64,000 nucleotides of DNA from Heliomarina baculiformis (GTDB taxonomy: Bacteria; Pseudomonadota; Alphaproteobacteria; Rhodobacterales; Rhodobacteraceae): positions 297,280-361,279 of the forward strand of contig NZ_JAIMIC010000003.1 in assembly GCF_019966545.1 (NCBI RefSeq). The letters are read 5' to 3'. The notes under the pieces are model-generated. The model did not search any database, had not been told where the DNA came from, and saw only the letters and a program-made list of their open reading frames with translations. Positions 9,114 to 19,463 of the stretch are shown one piece after another. How positions within the stretch are numbered: position 1 is the first letter of the stretch; each line of letters begins with the position of its first letter. The translations under genes were made by a program, and so were the position numbers.

Positions 9114-9143
9114 AAAAAGCCGACAACACGGGATGCTGTCGGC
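9114..9143 (-). terminator. Intercistronic hairpin between dctP and dctQ
   Basis: GCCGACA (9119-9125) pairs with TGTCGGC (9137-9143) around an 11-base loop. On the minus strand it is followed by five U (9118-9114). It sits after the dctP stop and before dctQ, so it probably acts as a partial terminator or mRNA 3'-end stabiliser for dctP. Confidence 0.7.
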
Positions 9144-9159
9144 CTGTACAATCAGAGCT

Positions 9160-10125
9160 TTAGTTCTGATAGGCGTCAAGGATGGCAAGCGCGCTATCCG
9201 AGGCACTGCTCTTCCAGTTTTCGAGCATCTGGTCTCCGATGCCCTGCAGGCCTTCGACCAGTTCGGCGCTCGGCTCGTAGACGGTGATACCGTTCTCGGC
9301 CAGTTCCTTGGTCTTGCTGTCTGCCTCTTCGGCGGACATTTCCCAGCCGCGGGTTTCAGCGGCGGCGGCGGCTTCCATCACGGCGGCCTTGGTTTCTTCG
9401 TCCAGACCGTCGAACATGCGCTGGTTTACCACGACGATGTTCTTTGGCACCCATGCGTTGATCGGGCTGTAATGCGACACGAAATCCCATGCGGTGGAAT
9501 TCACACCGGTGGAGGGCGAGGTGATCATCGCTTCGACCTGACCGGTGGCAAAGGCCTGCGGAATGTCCGAGGCTTCGACCTGTACCGGTGCGGCACCGGC
9601 GAGCGTCGCGAATTCTTCCAGCGCGGCGTTATAGGCGCGGAAACGCAGGCCGTTCAGATCGTCCACGGTGGCGATTTCGCCGTTGGTATAAAGACCCTGC
9701 GCCGGCCACGGCACCGAAAACAGCGGGATCAGGCCCTGTTCGGCCAGCAACTCGGTGATGACAGGTTTCTGCGCATCCCAGAGTTTCTTGGCATCGTCGT
9801 AGCTGGTGGCGACAAAGGGCTGGCTGTCGAGACCGAAGGCAAGATCCTCGTTCGACAGGGTCGAGAGGAAGAATTCGCCAATCGGCACCTGACGCGAGCG
9901 CACGGCATTCTTGATCTCCGGATGGGGAAACAGCGAACCCGCCGAATGGATGGTGATGTCGAGCCCGCCATCGGTGGCTTCGCGCACGTCATCCGCAAAT
10001 TCCATGATGTTCTGGGTGTGGAAAGTCGCGTCGCCATAGGGCGTGGGCATGTCCCAGCTTTCGGCATGGGCCGGTGCGGACAGGCTGACAGCGGTGGCAG
10101 CCGCGAAAAGCATCGCGTGTTTCAT
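9160..10125 (-). CDS. dctP: TRAP transporter substrate-binding protein (DctP type)
   Basis: A 321-residue periplasmic binding protein with an N-terminal signal peptide (about 21 residues, ending SAPAHA). The mature part has the DctP pattern: a middle segment LNGLRFRAYNAALEEF carrying the arginine that binds substrate carboxylates, then SDIPQAFATGQVEAM and the NQRMFDGLDEETKAAV hinge helix. The start at 10125 is backed by GGGAG upstream; the same frame continues far upstream but only as antisense of the hydantoinase gene. It is divergent from the hydantoinase gene, and a near-palindrome lies between them. Confidence 0.93.
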   Translation of the reverse strand: MKHAMLFAAATAVSLSAPAHAESWDMPTPYGDATFHTQNIMEFADDVREATDGGLDITIHSAGSLFPHPEIKNAVRSRQVPIGEFFLSTLSNEDLAFGLDSQPFVATSYDDAKKLWDAQKPVITELLAEQGLIPLFSVPWPAQGLYTNGEIATVDDLNGLRFRAYNAALEEFATLAGAAPVQVEASDIPQAFATGQVEAMITSPSTGVNSTAWDFVSHYSPINAWVPKNIVVVNQRMFDGLDEETKAAVMEAAAAAETRGWEMSAEEADSKTKELAENGITVYEPSAELVEGLQGIGDQMLENWKSSASDSALAILDAYQN

Positions 10126-10179
10126 ATGGGTCGTCTCCCGTGTTGAGGTGCGGATCCTGTTTCGAATCCGCTTGCTTTC

Positions 10180-10206
10180 ATAACGTTGACAAATTGTCAG
10201 CGTTAT
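10180..10206. promoter_or_regulatory. 27-bp near-perfect palindrome, candidate MarR operator
   Basis: Two 13-base arms (10180-10192 and 10194-10206) around a single A are complementary at 12 of 13 positions; the core is TGACAA-A-TTGTCA. The site lies in the 120-base region between divergent dctP and the hydantoinase gene and covers the hydantoinase -35 element. A partial copy lies at the regulator promoter (6708-6734). Symmetry and length fit a MarR dimer site; direct proof is lacking. Confidence 0.65.
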
Positions 10207-10215
10207 AACCATAAA
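10186..10215 (+). promoter_or_regulatory. Candidate promoter of the hydantoinase gene
   Basis: A perfect TTGACA (10186-10191) is followed after 18 bases by CATAAA (10210-10215). The start codon is 30 bases further on. The -35 hexamer lies inside the 27-bp palindrome, so binding there would repress transcription. Confidence 0.5.
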
Positions 10216-10245
10216 GCAACAATATTTTGGATTCGGGGATCGACA

Positions 10246-13200
10246 ATGAGCATCGCAAGCAAAGAAAAGTGGCAGTTCTGGGTGGATCGCGGTGGCACTT
10301 TTACCGATATCGTCGCCCGCAAGCCTGACGGCAGCCTGCAAACACACAAGCTTTTGTCGGAAAATCCCGAAGCCTATACGGACGCCGCCGTGCATGGAAT
10401 CAAGTCCATGCTGGGGCTGGATGCCAAGGCCGAGGTGCCTTCGGGTCGGATCTCTGCCGTCAAGATGGGCACCACCGTCGCCACCAACGCGCTGCTCGAA
10501 CGCAAGGGCGAACGCACGCTGTTGCTGATGACCCAAGGCTTGGGCGATCTGCTGCGGATCGGCTATCAGAACCGGCCGCGTCTGTTCGATCTCAACATCG
10601 AACTGCCCGAGCAACTCTATGAAAACGTGGTGGAAATCGAGGAACGTCTGGCCGCCGACGGTACGGTGGTGACACCGCTCAACCTCGACCATGCCCGTAC
10701 CGCGCTGACCTCGGCGCATGAGCAGGGATTCCGCTCTGTTGCCATCGCGCTGATGCATGGCTATCGCTTTACCGATCACGAAAAGCAGCTGGGCGATCTG
10801 GCCCGCGAGATCGGCTTCACGCAGGTCTCGCTCTCGCATGAAGCGAGCCCGCTTATCAAGCTCGTCGCGCGGGGCGATACGGCGGTGGTCGATGCCTATC
10901 TCTCGCCGATTCTGCGTCGTTATGTGGATCAGGTGGCCGATGCGCTGAACGCGGCCAAGGGCGGCTGTGACAGCCTGATGTTCATGCAATCCAATGGCGG
11001 TCTGACCGATGCGCGCCTGTTCCAGGGCAAGGACGCGATTCTCTCCGGTCCGGCGGGCGGAGTCGTCGGCATGGTGCGCAGCGCCGAGGAACACGGGTTC
11101 GACAAGCTGATCGGATTCGACATGGGCGGTACCTCGACCGATGTCTGCCATTACGCGGGCAGTTATGAACGCTCGTTTGAGACCGAGGTCGCAGGCGTAC
11201 GGATGCGTGCGCCGATGATGTCGATTCACACGGTGGCCGCCGGGGGCGGTTCGATCCTGTCCTATCGTGACGGGCGGATGCAGGTCGGACCCGAAAGCGC
11301 GGGCGCCAATCCCGGACCAGCCGCCTATCGGCGCGGCGGTCCACTGACCGTGACCGATTGCAACGTCCTGCTCGGTAAGCTGCAACCCGATCAATTCCCC
11401 GCCGTTTTCGGCCCTAATGGCGATCAGCCGCTCGATGCCGAGGTGGTGCGCGAGAAATTCGCTGCGCTTGCCGAGGAAATCGGCACCGGCATGTCGGTCG
11501 AGGAAATCGCCGAGGGATTCTTGCGCATCGCGGTTGAAAACATGGCCAACGCGATCAAGAAAATCAGCGTTCAGCGTGGTTATGACGTCACCAAGTACAC
11601 GATGAACTGCTTTGGCGGGGCCGGGGGCCAGCACGCTTGTCTTGTCGCCGACGCGCTGGGCATGGAGAGCATCTTTATCCACCCCTTCGCCGGGGTGCTC
11701 TCTGCCTTTGGCATGGGGCTCGCCGACATTCGTGCAATCCGCGAGCATCAGCTGGCCCGGCCGATCAGCGACACAGAAGCGGCCGAAGAGGCGGTGAAAC
11801 GCCTGATCGACGAAGCCAGCGCCGAAGTGGCCGGGCAGGGCGTCGACCACGCCGATATCATGACACGGCCCATCGCCCATATCCGCACCGGCGGCGCGCA
11901 TCAGACGCTTGAAGTGCCCTATGGCAGCCCGGATGAGATGACCGCCGCCTTTGAAGAGGCGCATCGACAGCGGTTTGGTTTTGTCCCCGACTATGCCGAA
12001 CTGATCATCGACCTGCTGACGGCCGAGGCGATTGGCACCACCGGGGAACAGGTCACGCTGCCCGATACCTCGCCTGCGGGGGCGGAACCGCAGACCGTCC
12101 GCATGTTCAGCCAGGGCGATTGGCGCGAGGTGCCGCTGGTGGACCGTGCCAGCCTTGCACCGGGTGAAACGCTCGACGGCCCCGCGATCCTGACCGAACC
12201 CACCGGCACCAATATCCTCGAGGACGGCTGGCAGGCCGAATGCGTTTCGGGCGGCAATCTCGTGCTGCGCCGTGTCGTCCCGCTGGCCCGGCAAGAGGCC
12301 ATCGGCACCTCGGTCGATCCGGTCATGCTCGAGGTATTCAACAATCTCTTCATGTCCATTGCCGAGCAGATGGGCGCGACGCTCGCCAACACTGCCTATT
12401 CGGTGAACATCAAGGAGCGTTACGACTTCTCCTGCGCGATCTTTGACGCGGCGGGCGATCTGGTCGCGAATGCGCCGCATGTGCCGGTGCACCTTGGGTC
12501 CATGTCCGACAGCGTGCGCACCGCCCTGCGCGAAAACGCCGGCAAGATCCGCCCGGGCGACGTGTTCATGATGAACAACCCCTATAACGGCGGCACCCAT
12601 CTGCCCGATGTGACTGTCATCACGCCGGTCTTTGACGAGGCGGGCGAAAACATCATCTACACTGTCGCCTCGCGCGGGCATCACGCCGATATCGGCGGCA
12701 CCACCCCCGGCTCCGCGCCCCCCGACAGCCGCCATATCGACGAAGAGGGCGTTTTGATCGATAATTTCCGGCTCGTCGATCAGGGGAATTTCCGCGAAAA
12801 GGAAACGCGCGAATTGCTGGCTTCGGGCAAATACCCCTGCCGCAATATCGATCAGAACATGGCGGACCTTTCTGCGCAGATCGCTGCCAATGCAACCGGC
12901 GTGCAGGAGCTGACCAAGATCACCGGCCAGTTCGGGCTTGAAGTGGTGCATGCCTATATGACCCACGTTCAGGACAATGCCGAGGAAAGCGTCCGCCGCG
13001 TGCTCGATGTGCTCAAGGACTGTGCGTTCACCTATCCGATGGACAGCGGCGCGCAGATCAAGGTCGCGATTTCGGTCGATAAATCCGCGCGTGAGGCCAC
13101 CATCGATTTCACAGGCACCTCGCCGCAGGACGAATTCAACTACAACGCGCCCAAGGCGATCTGCCATGCGGTGGTGCTCTATGTGTTCCGCACGCTGGTC

Positions 13201-13842
13201 GGCAGCAATATCCCGATGAATGAGGGCTGTCTCAAACCGTTAAGACTGGTGATCCCCGAGGGGTCGATGATCAACCCGACCTATCCGGCGGCGGTGATCT
13301 CGGGCAATACCGAGGTCAGCCAGTCCATCGCCGATACGCTTTACGGCGCGCTGGGCGTGATCGCGGGCAGCCAGGGCACGATGAACAATTTCGTCTATGG
13401 CAACGCGACTTACCAGAATTATGAAACCATCTGCGGCGGCACCGGAGCGGGCGACGGCTTTGATGGCGCAAGCGCGGTGCACGCCCATATGACCAATACC
13501 CGCATGACCGATCCCGAAGTGCTGGAGACACGCTTTCCCGTGCGGCTCGACGGGTTTTCGATCCGTCGCGGCTCGGGCGGGAAAGGGCGGTTCACAGGCG
13601 GTGACGGCATCGTCCGCAAGCTGCGGTTTCTTGAGCCGATGACAGCAACGGTTCTGTCCTCGCACCGTATCACCGCGCCGCATGGCGTCGATGGGGGTGC
13701 GCCGGGGGCAACCGGTGAAAACAGCGTGATCCGGGCCGATGGCCAAGTCGAAAAGCTGAAAGGCAATGACGCCGTGGAAATGGCCGCCGGAGACGTGTTC
13801 GTTCTGAAATCTCCCGGCGGCGGCGGTTTCGGCAAAGCCTGA
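10246..13842 (+). CDS. Fused hydantoinase/oxoprolinase (HyuA-HyuB) family protein
   Basis: A 1198-residue cytosolic ATP-dependent amidohydrolase of the 5-oxoprolinase/N-methylhydantoinase type. The HyuA half spans about residues 1-690: FWVDRGGTFTDIVARKPDG near 11-29 and IGFDMGGTSTDVCHYAG near 289-305 are the two actin-like nucleotide-binding motifs. The HyuB half follows from about 700 (VDPVMLEVFNNLFMSIAEQ) with MNNPYNGGTHLPDVT near 775-790. The halves are separate proteins in many bacteria and fused here as in 5-oxoprolinases. It opens a ring lactam or hydantoin, but the exact substrate is unknown. Divergent TRAP genes suggest the substrate is imported. Confidence 0.85.
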   Translation: MSIASKEKWQFWVDRGGTFTDIVARKPDGSLQTHKLLSENPEAYTDAAVHGIKSMLGLDAKAEVPSGRISAVKMGTTVATNALLERKGERTLLLMTQGLGDLLRIGYQNRPRLFDLNIELPEQLYENVVEIEERLAADGTVVTPLNLDHARTALTSAHEQGFRSVAIALMHGYRFTDHEKQLGDLAREIGFTQVSLSHEASPLIKLVARGDTAVVDAYLSPILRRYVDQVADALNAAKGGCDSLMFMQSNGGLTDARLFQGKDAILSGPAGGVVGMVRSAEEHGFDKLIGFDMGGTSTDVCHYAGSYERSFETEVAGVRMRAPMMSIHTVAAGGGSILSYRDGRMQVGPESAGANPGPAAYRRGGPLTVTDCNVLLGKLQPDQFPAVFGPNGDQPLDAEVVREKFAALAEEIGTGMSVEEIAEGFLRIAVENMANAIKKISVQRGYDVTKYTMNCFGGAGGQHACLVADALGMESIFIHPFAGVLSAFGMGLADIRAIREHQLARPISDTEAAEEAVKRLIDEASAEVAGQGVDHADIMTRPIAHIRTGGAHQTLEVPYGSPDEMTAAFEEAHRQRFGFVPDYAELIIDLLTAEAIGTTGEQVTLPDTSPAGAEPQTVRMFSQGDWREVPLVDRASLAPGETLDGPAILTEPTGTNILEDGWQAECVSGGNLVLRRVVPLARQEAIGTSVDPVMLEVFNNLFMSIAEQMGATLANTAYSVNIKERYDFSCAIFDAAGDLVANAPHVPVHLGSMSDSVRTALRENAGKIRPGDVFMMNNPYNGGTHLPDVTVITPVFDEAGENIIYTVASRGHHADIGGTTPGSAPPDSRHIDEEGVLIDNFRLVDQGNFREKETRELLASGKYPCRNIDQNMADLSAQIAANATGVQELTKITGQFGLEVVHAYMTHVQDNAEESVRRVLDVLKDCAFTYPMDSGAQIKVAISVDKSAREATIDFTGTSPQDEFNYNAPKAICHAVVLYVFRTLVGSNIPMNEGCLKPLRLVIPEGSMINPTYPAAVISGNTEVSQSIADTLYGALGVIAGSQGTMNNFVYGNATYQNYETICGGTGAGDGFDGASAVHAHMTNTRMTDPEVLETRFPVRLDGFSIRRGSGGKGRFTGGDGIVRKLRFLEPMTATVLSSHRITAPHGVDGGAPGATGENSVIRADGQVEKLKGNDAVEMAAGDVFVLKSPGGGGFGKA

Positions 13843-13845
13843 ATC

Positions 13846-13878
13846 AACAGCGCCCCGGGTTTTCCGGGGCGCTGTTTT
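13846..13878 (+). terminator. Rho-independent terminator after the hydantoinase gene
   Basis: A 13-bp perfect stem (13846-13858 with 13864-13876) around the loop GTTTT, ending in a short T run. It begins four bases after the hydantoinase stop and lies between convergent genes. Confidence 0.85.
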
Positions 13879-13883
13879 CATCT

Positions 13884-14741
13884 TCAGGACAGGAACGTCT
13901 TGAGCGTATCGCTCATCGGCGTGGTCGGCCGCCCGATCAGCGTGGAGAGATCGCGGCTTTGCGTGGCAAGCGCGCCATTTTCTGCCTTGGCATCGCTGTC
14001 AGCAAGGATACCGGCAAAACCTTCGGGCAGACCGGCCTCGACCAGTGCCTTGGCATAGGCCGCTTTCTCGAGGTTCACATAGGTCACCTCCTTGCCGGAT
14101 ACCTCGCTCAGCAGGGCGGCGTATTCCGTGAGGTTGAAATCCGTGTCACCGCCAAGCTCATAGGTCTTGCCCTCGTGCCCTTCACCGGCCAGCACGATTG
14201 CCGCCGCTTCGGCGAAATCCTTGCGCGAGGCCGTTGCAAACCGCCCATCGCCCGCCGCGCCAAAGTGCTGGCCCATGCCGACCGCTTGCGGCGCTGTGCC
14301 CGCGATATTCTCGGAATACCAGCCGTTGCGCAGCAGGGTATGGGGGATGCCACTGTCGCGCAGTGCGGCTTCGGTCACCAGATGTTCTTCCGCCAGCGCC
14401 ATGCCACCGGTTTCCGCGTTGAGGATCGAGGTATAGGCGATGAAACCGACTCCGGCAGCATTGGCCGCGCTCAGCACGTTTTCGTGCTGGGTGGAGCGTT
14501 TGCCGACCTCTGAAGAGGAGATCAGCAAAAGCCGGTCCACCCCGTCGAACGCCGCTTTCAGGCTGTCCACATCTTCGTAATCACCTGTGCGCGTGGTCAT
14601 GCCTTTGTCCGCATAAGCCTTGGCCGCATCCTCTGATCGTACCAGCGCGATGATATCTCCGGCGGGTACAAGCGTGCTCAGGTGGTCCACTACAAGCTGT
14701 CCAAGTTGCCCGGAGGCCCCGGTCACGAGATAGGTTGTCAT
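13884..14741 (-). CDS. NAD(P)H:quinone oxidoreductase, QorB/NmrA-like SDR
   Basis: A 285-residue atypical short-chain dehydrogenase. The NAD(P)-binding motif TGASGQLGQLV is at residues 7-17. The sequence follows E. coli QorB (YtfG), including the VDRLLLISSSEVGKRSTQHENV stretch near 68-89 and the LLRNGWYSENI motif near 135-145. QorB reduces quinones with NADPH. The start at 14741 has GGAAAGGAAAG upstream. It is divergent from an HxlR regulator, the same pairing as ytfG-ytfH (qorB-qorR), which supports local control by that regulator. Confidence 0.88.
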   Translation of the reverse strand: MTTYLVTGASGQLGQLVVDHLSTLVPAGDIIALVRSEDAAKAYADKGMTTRTGDYEDVDSLKAAFDGVDRLLLISSSEVGKRSTQHENVLSAANAAGVGFIAYTSILNAETGGMALAEEHLVTEAALRDSGIPHTLLRNGWYSENIAGTAPQAVGMGQHFGAAGDGRFATASRKDFAEAAAIVLAGEGHEGKTYELGGDTDFNLTEYAALLSEVSGKEVTYVNLEKAAYAKALVEAGLPEGFAGILADSDAKAENGALATQSRDLSTLIGRPTTPMSDTLKTFLS

Positions 14742-14772
14742 TTTCTTTCCTTTCCAGTCTCGAATCGTATAC

Positions 14773-14791
14773 AGGTCTCATTTAGAGACCT
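14773..14791. promoter_or_regulatory. Inverted repeat between qorB-like and HxlR genes (candidate operator)
   Basis: AGGTCTC (14773-14779) and GAGACCT (14785-14791) form a perfect 7-bp inverted repeat around ATTTA. It lies midway in the 109-base divergent intergenic region, directly beside a TATACG that could serve as -10 for the reductase gene. This is where an HxlR/QorR-type regulator would bind. Confidence 0.55.
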
Positions 14792-14850
14792 TCTTTCATT
14801 TGCGGAAGGAGGCAGTTTTTCGGAACAAGGTAACAAAAAGGGAACCGCCT

Positions 14851-15240
14851 ATGCAGCGTGTCAGTGATGGCAAACTGAACCAGTGGAAAGCCGAGGGGTT
14901 CAATCCGGCCAATTGCCCGGTGCGGCAGGTGCTTGATCATGTCTCGGCCAAATGGCCTGTTCTGGTCCTGATGGAGCTTGAGACAGGACCGCGTCGGTTC
15001 AACGAACTTTTGCGCGCTTTGCCAGATATTTCCAAGCGGATGCTTACCCAGTCTCTGCGCGATCTTGAGCGCGACGGCATCGTTCGGCGAAAGGTGTTCG
15101 ATACCAAGCCGCCGAGCGTCAGCTACAGCCTGACCGATCTGGGCGAGGGGTTTCTGCCGCATCTTCTCGCGCTGGTCGATTGGGCCGAGGGTAGCATGCA
15201 GAACATCCTGACCGCGCGTAAGGAATTCGACCTCCGCTGA
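14851..15240 (+). CDS. HxlR-family transcriptional regulator (QorR/YtfH-like)
   Basis: A 129-residue winged-helix regulator. The HxlR hallmark CPVRQVLDHVSAKWPVLVL lies near residues 20-40, with the cysteine at about 21 that senses thiol-oxidising agents in related proteins. ISKRMLTQSLRDLERDGIV near 59-77 is the DNA-contacting helix and SYSLTDLGEGFLPHL the wing. The start at 14851 follows AAAAAGGGA. It probably regulates the divergent quinone reductase and itself in response to quinones or other electrophiles. Confidence 0.88.
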   Translation: MQRVSDGKLNQWKAEGFNPANCPVRQVLDHVSAKWPVLVLMELETGPRRFNELLRALPDISKRMLTQSLRDLERDGIVRRKVFDTKPPSVSYSLTDLGEGFLPHLLALVDWAEGSMQNILTARKEFDLR

Positions 15241-15264
15241 TAGGGCGGGATAGGCATAACGAAA

Positions 15265-15296
15265 AACGGCGCCCCAAACCGGGGCGCCGTTCTTTT
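15265..15296. terminator. Bidirectional terminator between the HxlR gene and katG
   Basis: An 11-bp stem (15265-15275 with 15281-15291) around the loop AAACC. It is flanked by a T run on the plus strand and by an A run, which reads as T on the minus strand. It therefore can end both the HxlR transcript and the convergent katG transcript. Confidence 0.85.
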
Positions 15297-15313
15297 CCTA
15301 ATCAAGCTGTGGC

Positions 15314-17835
<2,522 letters not shown>

Positions 17836-19050
17836 TCACCCCTGCGAGGCCAGTGTTTCCGGGCGTGCGACCTGCTCGGTCATTTCTGTGTCGCGCGTCG
17901 TGATGCGCCACAGGCAGACACCAACTGCCGTCAGGATCAGACCCGACAGGGCAGGCGGCGTGCCATAGCCCAGCGATTCGATCTGGCTTGCGACCAGCCC
18001 ATAACCGCCGATGATCCAAAACCCGACCATGAGAAAGACCTTTTCGGCCCGGGTGGCCCGCGCCGCGATGCCCTCGCTCAGCATCGCGGCGGCGATCCCG
18101 AGCATGGCGAGGTCGTAGTCGTAATTGTACGGACTGATCAGGCAGGACAGGAAAATTCCCGCGGCCAGGAACACCCGGCCCGATACGCCGGTGCGCGAGG
18201 TCAGCGCCAGCGAAAGCAGCACCACCAGCGCGCTCAGCGCGACAGCCCCGTGCAGGGCGAGCGCCAGCTTCGGTCCCGCCCCAAGCGAGGCCGCCAAGGC
18301 ATAGACCGAGCTCATCCGGTAAAGAATGAACCCGCCGTCCTGCAGGGTCTTCCCAGTGCCGCGTATGCCGTCCAGCGCAGCAGGCCAGACCCCGGTGCCA
18401 AAGGCGAGCGTTGCCAGCCCGCAGGCGGCGCCGACGGTACACAGCGATATCACAACCACCGACCAGCGTCGGTCGAGCAGCGCCCAGAGACCGACCCCAA
18501 GTGCCAGATGCGGCTTGATTGCCATCAGGCCCAGCGGCACCCCGGCCCAGCGGGATTTGCGCAGTGCCAGAAGGGCGGTCAGCCCGAAAAGCGTCCCGAT
18601 CAGGAAACTGTTCTGCCCGGCGCGCAGGATCAGCGCAATCAGCGGCAGGAACGCCACCAGAACCGCATGCCAGTTCTCTCCGGCAATCTTTCGCAGTACC
18701 AGCAGATAGGCGGTCAGCGTGCCGCCCATGAACAGGATGTAACCCAGCCAGTCCGGCACCAGCGACAGCGGCGCGACGACAAGATCGAAGGGCGGCGGAT
18801 AGCTCCAGATCAATAGCGTTCCGTCATAGCCGGGCATGTCGGGTTGACGTGCCAGAAACACTTGCGGGTCATAGGCCGCGTACAGATTGCCTTCGCGGAT
18901 CATCGTGCTGACAAGGTAGAACACGTCGAAATCGCTGATCTTTTCCTTGCCAAGCGCGACCGGGGCAACAAGCTCAAGCGCCATGTACCCGATCATCGCC
19001 GCGAGCAGGGCACAGATCATCAGGACGGTCGCAGGTTTCAGACGGATCAT
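17836..19050 (-). CDS. GT87/DUF2029-type membrane glycosyltransferase
   Basis: A 404-residue integral membrane protein with about ten hydrophobic helices and the DUF2029 (GT-C, family 87) pattern. An early extracytoplasmic loop carries DFDVFYLVSTMIREG with the acidic pair expected of GT-C enzymes, and WSYPPPFDLV follows near residue 85. Such enzymes transfer a sugar from a polyprenyl-phosphate carrier in the periplasm. The start at 19050 overlaps the GtrA-like stop (ATGA). With the two upstream genes it forms a gtr-type set, in which this would be the terminal transferase. The acceptor is unknown. Confidence 0.78.
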   Translation of the reverse strand: MIRLKPATVLMICALLAAMIGYMALELVAPVALGKEKISDFDVFYLVSTMIREGNLYAAYDPQVFLARQPDMPGYDGTLLIWSYPPPFDLVVAPLSLVPDWLGYILFMGGTLTAYLLVLRKIAGENWHAVLVAFLPLIALILRAGQNSFLIGTLFGLTALLALRKSRWAGVPLGLMAIKPHLALGVGLWALLDRRWSVVVISLCTVGAACGLATLAFGTGVWPAALDGIRGTGKTLQDGGFILYRMSSVYALAASLGAGPKLALALHGAVALSALVVLLSLALTSRTGVSGRVFLAAGIFLSCLISPYNYDYDLAMLGIAAAMLSEGIAARATRAEKVFLMVGFWIIGGYGLVASQIESLGYGTPPALSGLILTAVGVCLWRITTRDTEMTEQVARPETLASQG

Positions 19051-19463
19051 GAATGGGCCTCGAAAGGGGGCGCAAAGGCCCAGAGCCGGGCGCCCAAGTA
19101 TGACATCAACGGAACGATCCCTGCCACGCCCAGCATCGCAATGGCAAGGCTTGCCCCCAGAGCTGTCGCAACGGCAGTAATCAGGCTGCTCGTGCCAAGC
19201 GAAAGGAGCGATAGGGTGATGAACCGCATAAGATAGGGGCGGCCGGACCCGCTGCGCCGAAAGCTGAAACGCAGGTGGCCGACAAAGGACAGGGTGACGG
19301 CGGCGGCAAAACCGGCAAGGTTGCACAGCCCGGCGGGCAGACCGAATACCGCCTCAACGACAAGGGCGGCCAGCACATGCACCAGCGTCGCTGAAATGCC
19401 GACCATGCCAAAGCGCAGCATCTCGCCGCCAAGTGCCAGGACCTTCGAACTGTCAGATGCCAT
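19047..19463 (-). CDS. GtrA-family membrane protein
   Basis: A 138-residue protein with four hydrophobic helices typical of GtrA. LRFGMVGISATLVHVLAALVV near residues 14-34 and GFAAAVTLSFVGHLRFSF near 49-66 are the family signatures. GtrA proteins are proposed to flip polyprenyl-phosphate-linked sugars. The start at 19463 has GAGG five bases upstream and overlaps the end of the GT2 gene by 11 bases; the downstream gene overlaps by four. The three genes are thus tightly coupled. Confidence 0.85.
   Translation of the reverse strand: MASDSSKVLALGGEMLRFGMVGISATLVHVLAALVVEAVFGLPAGLCNLAGFAAAVTLSFVGHLRFSFRRSGSGRPYLMRFITLSLLSLGTSSLITAVATALGASLAIAMLGVAGIVPLMSYLGARLWAFAPPFEAHS

Noticed and set aside
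10126..13167. Very long open frame on the minus strand extending the dctP frame by about 1000 codons
   Set aside because: It is the antisense shadow of the hydantoinase gene; composition is rich in R, H, G and D with no known fold, and dctP has its own signal peptide and ribosome-binding site at 10125.
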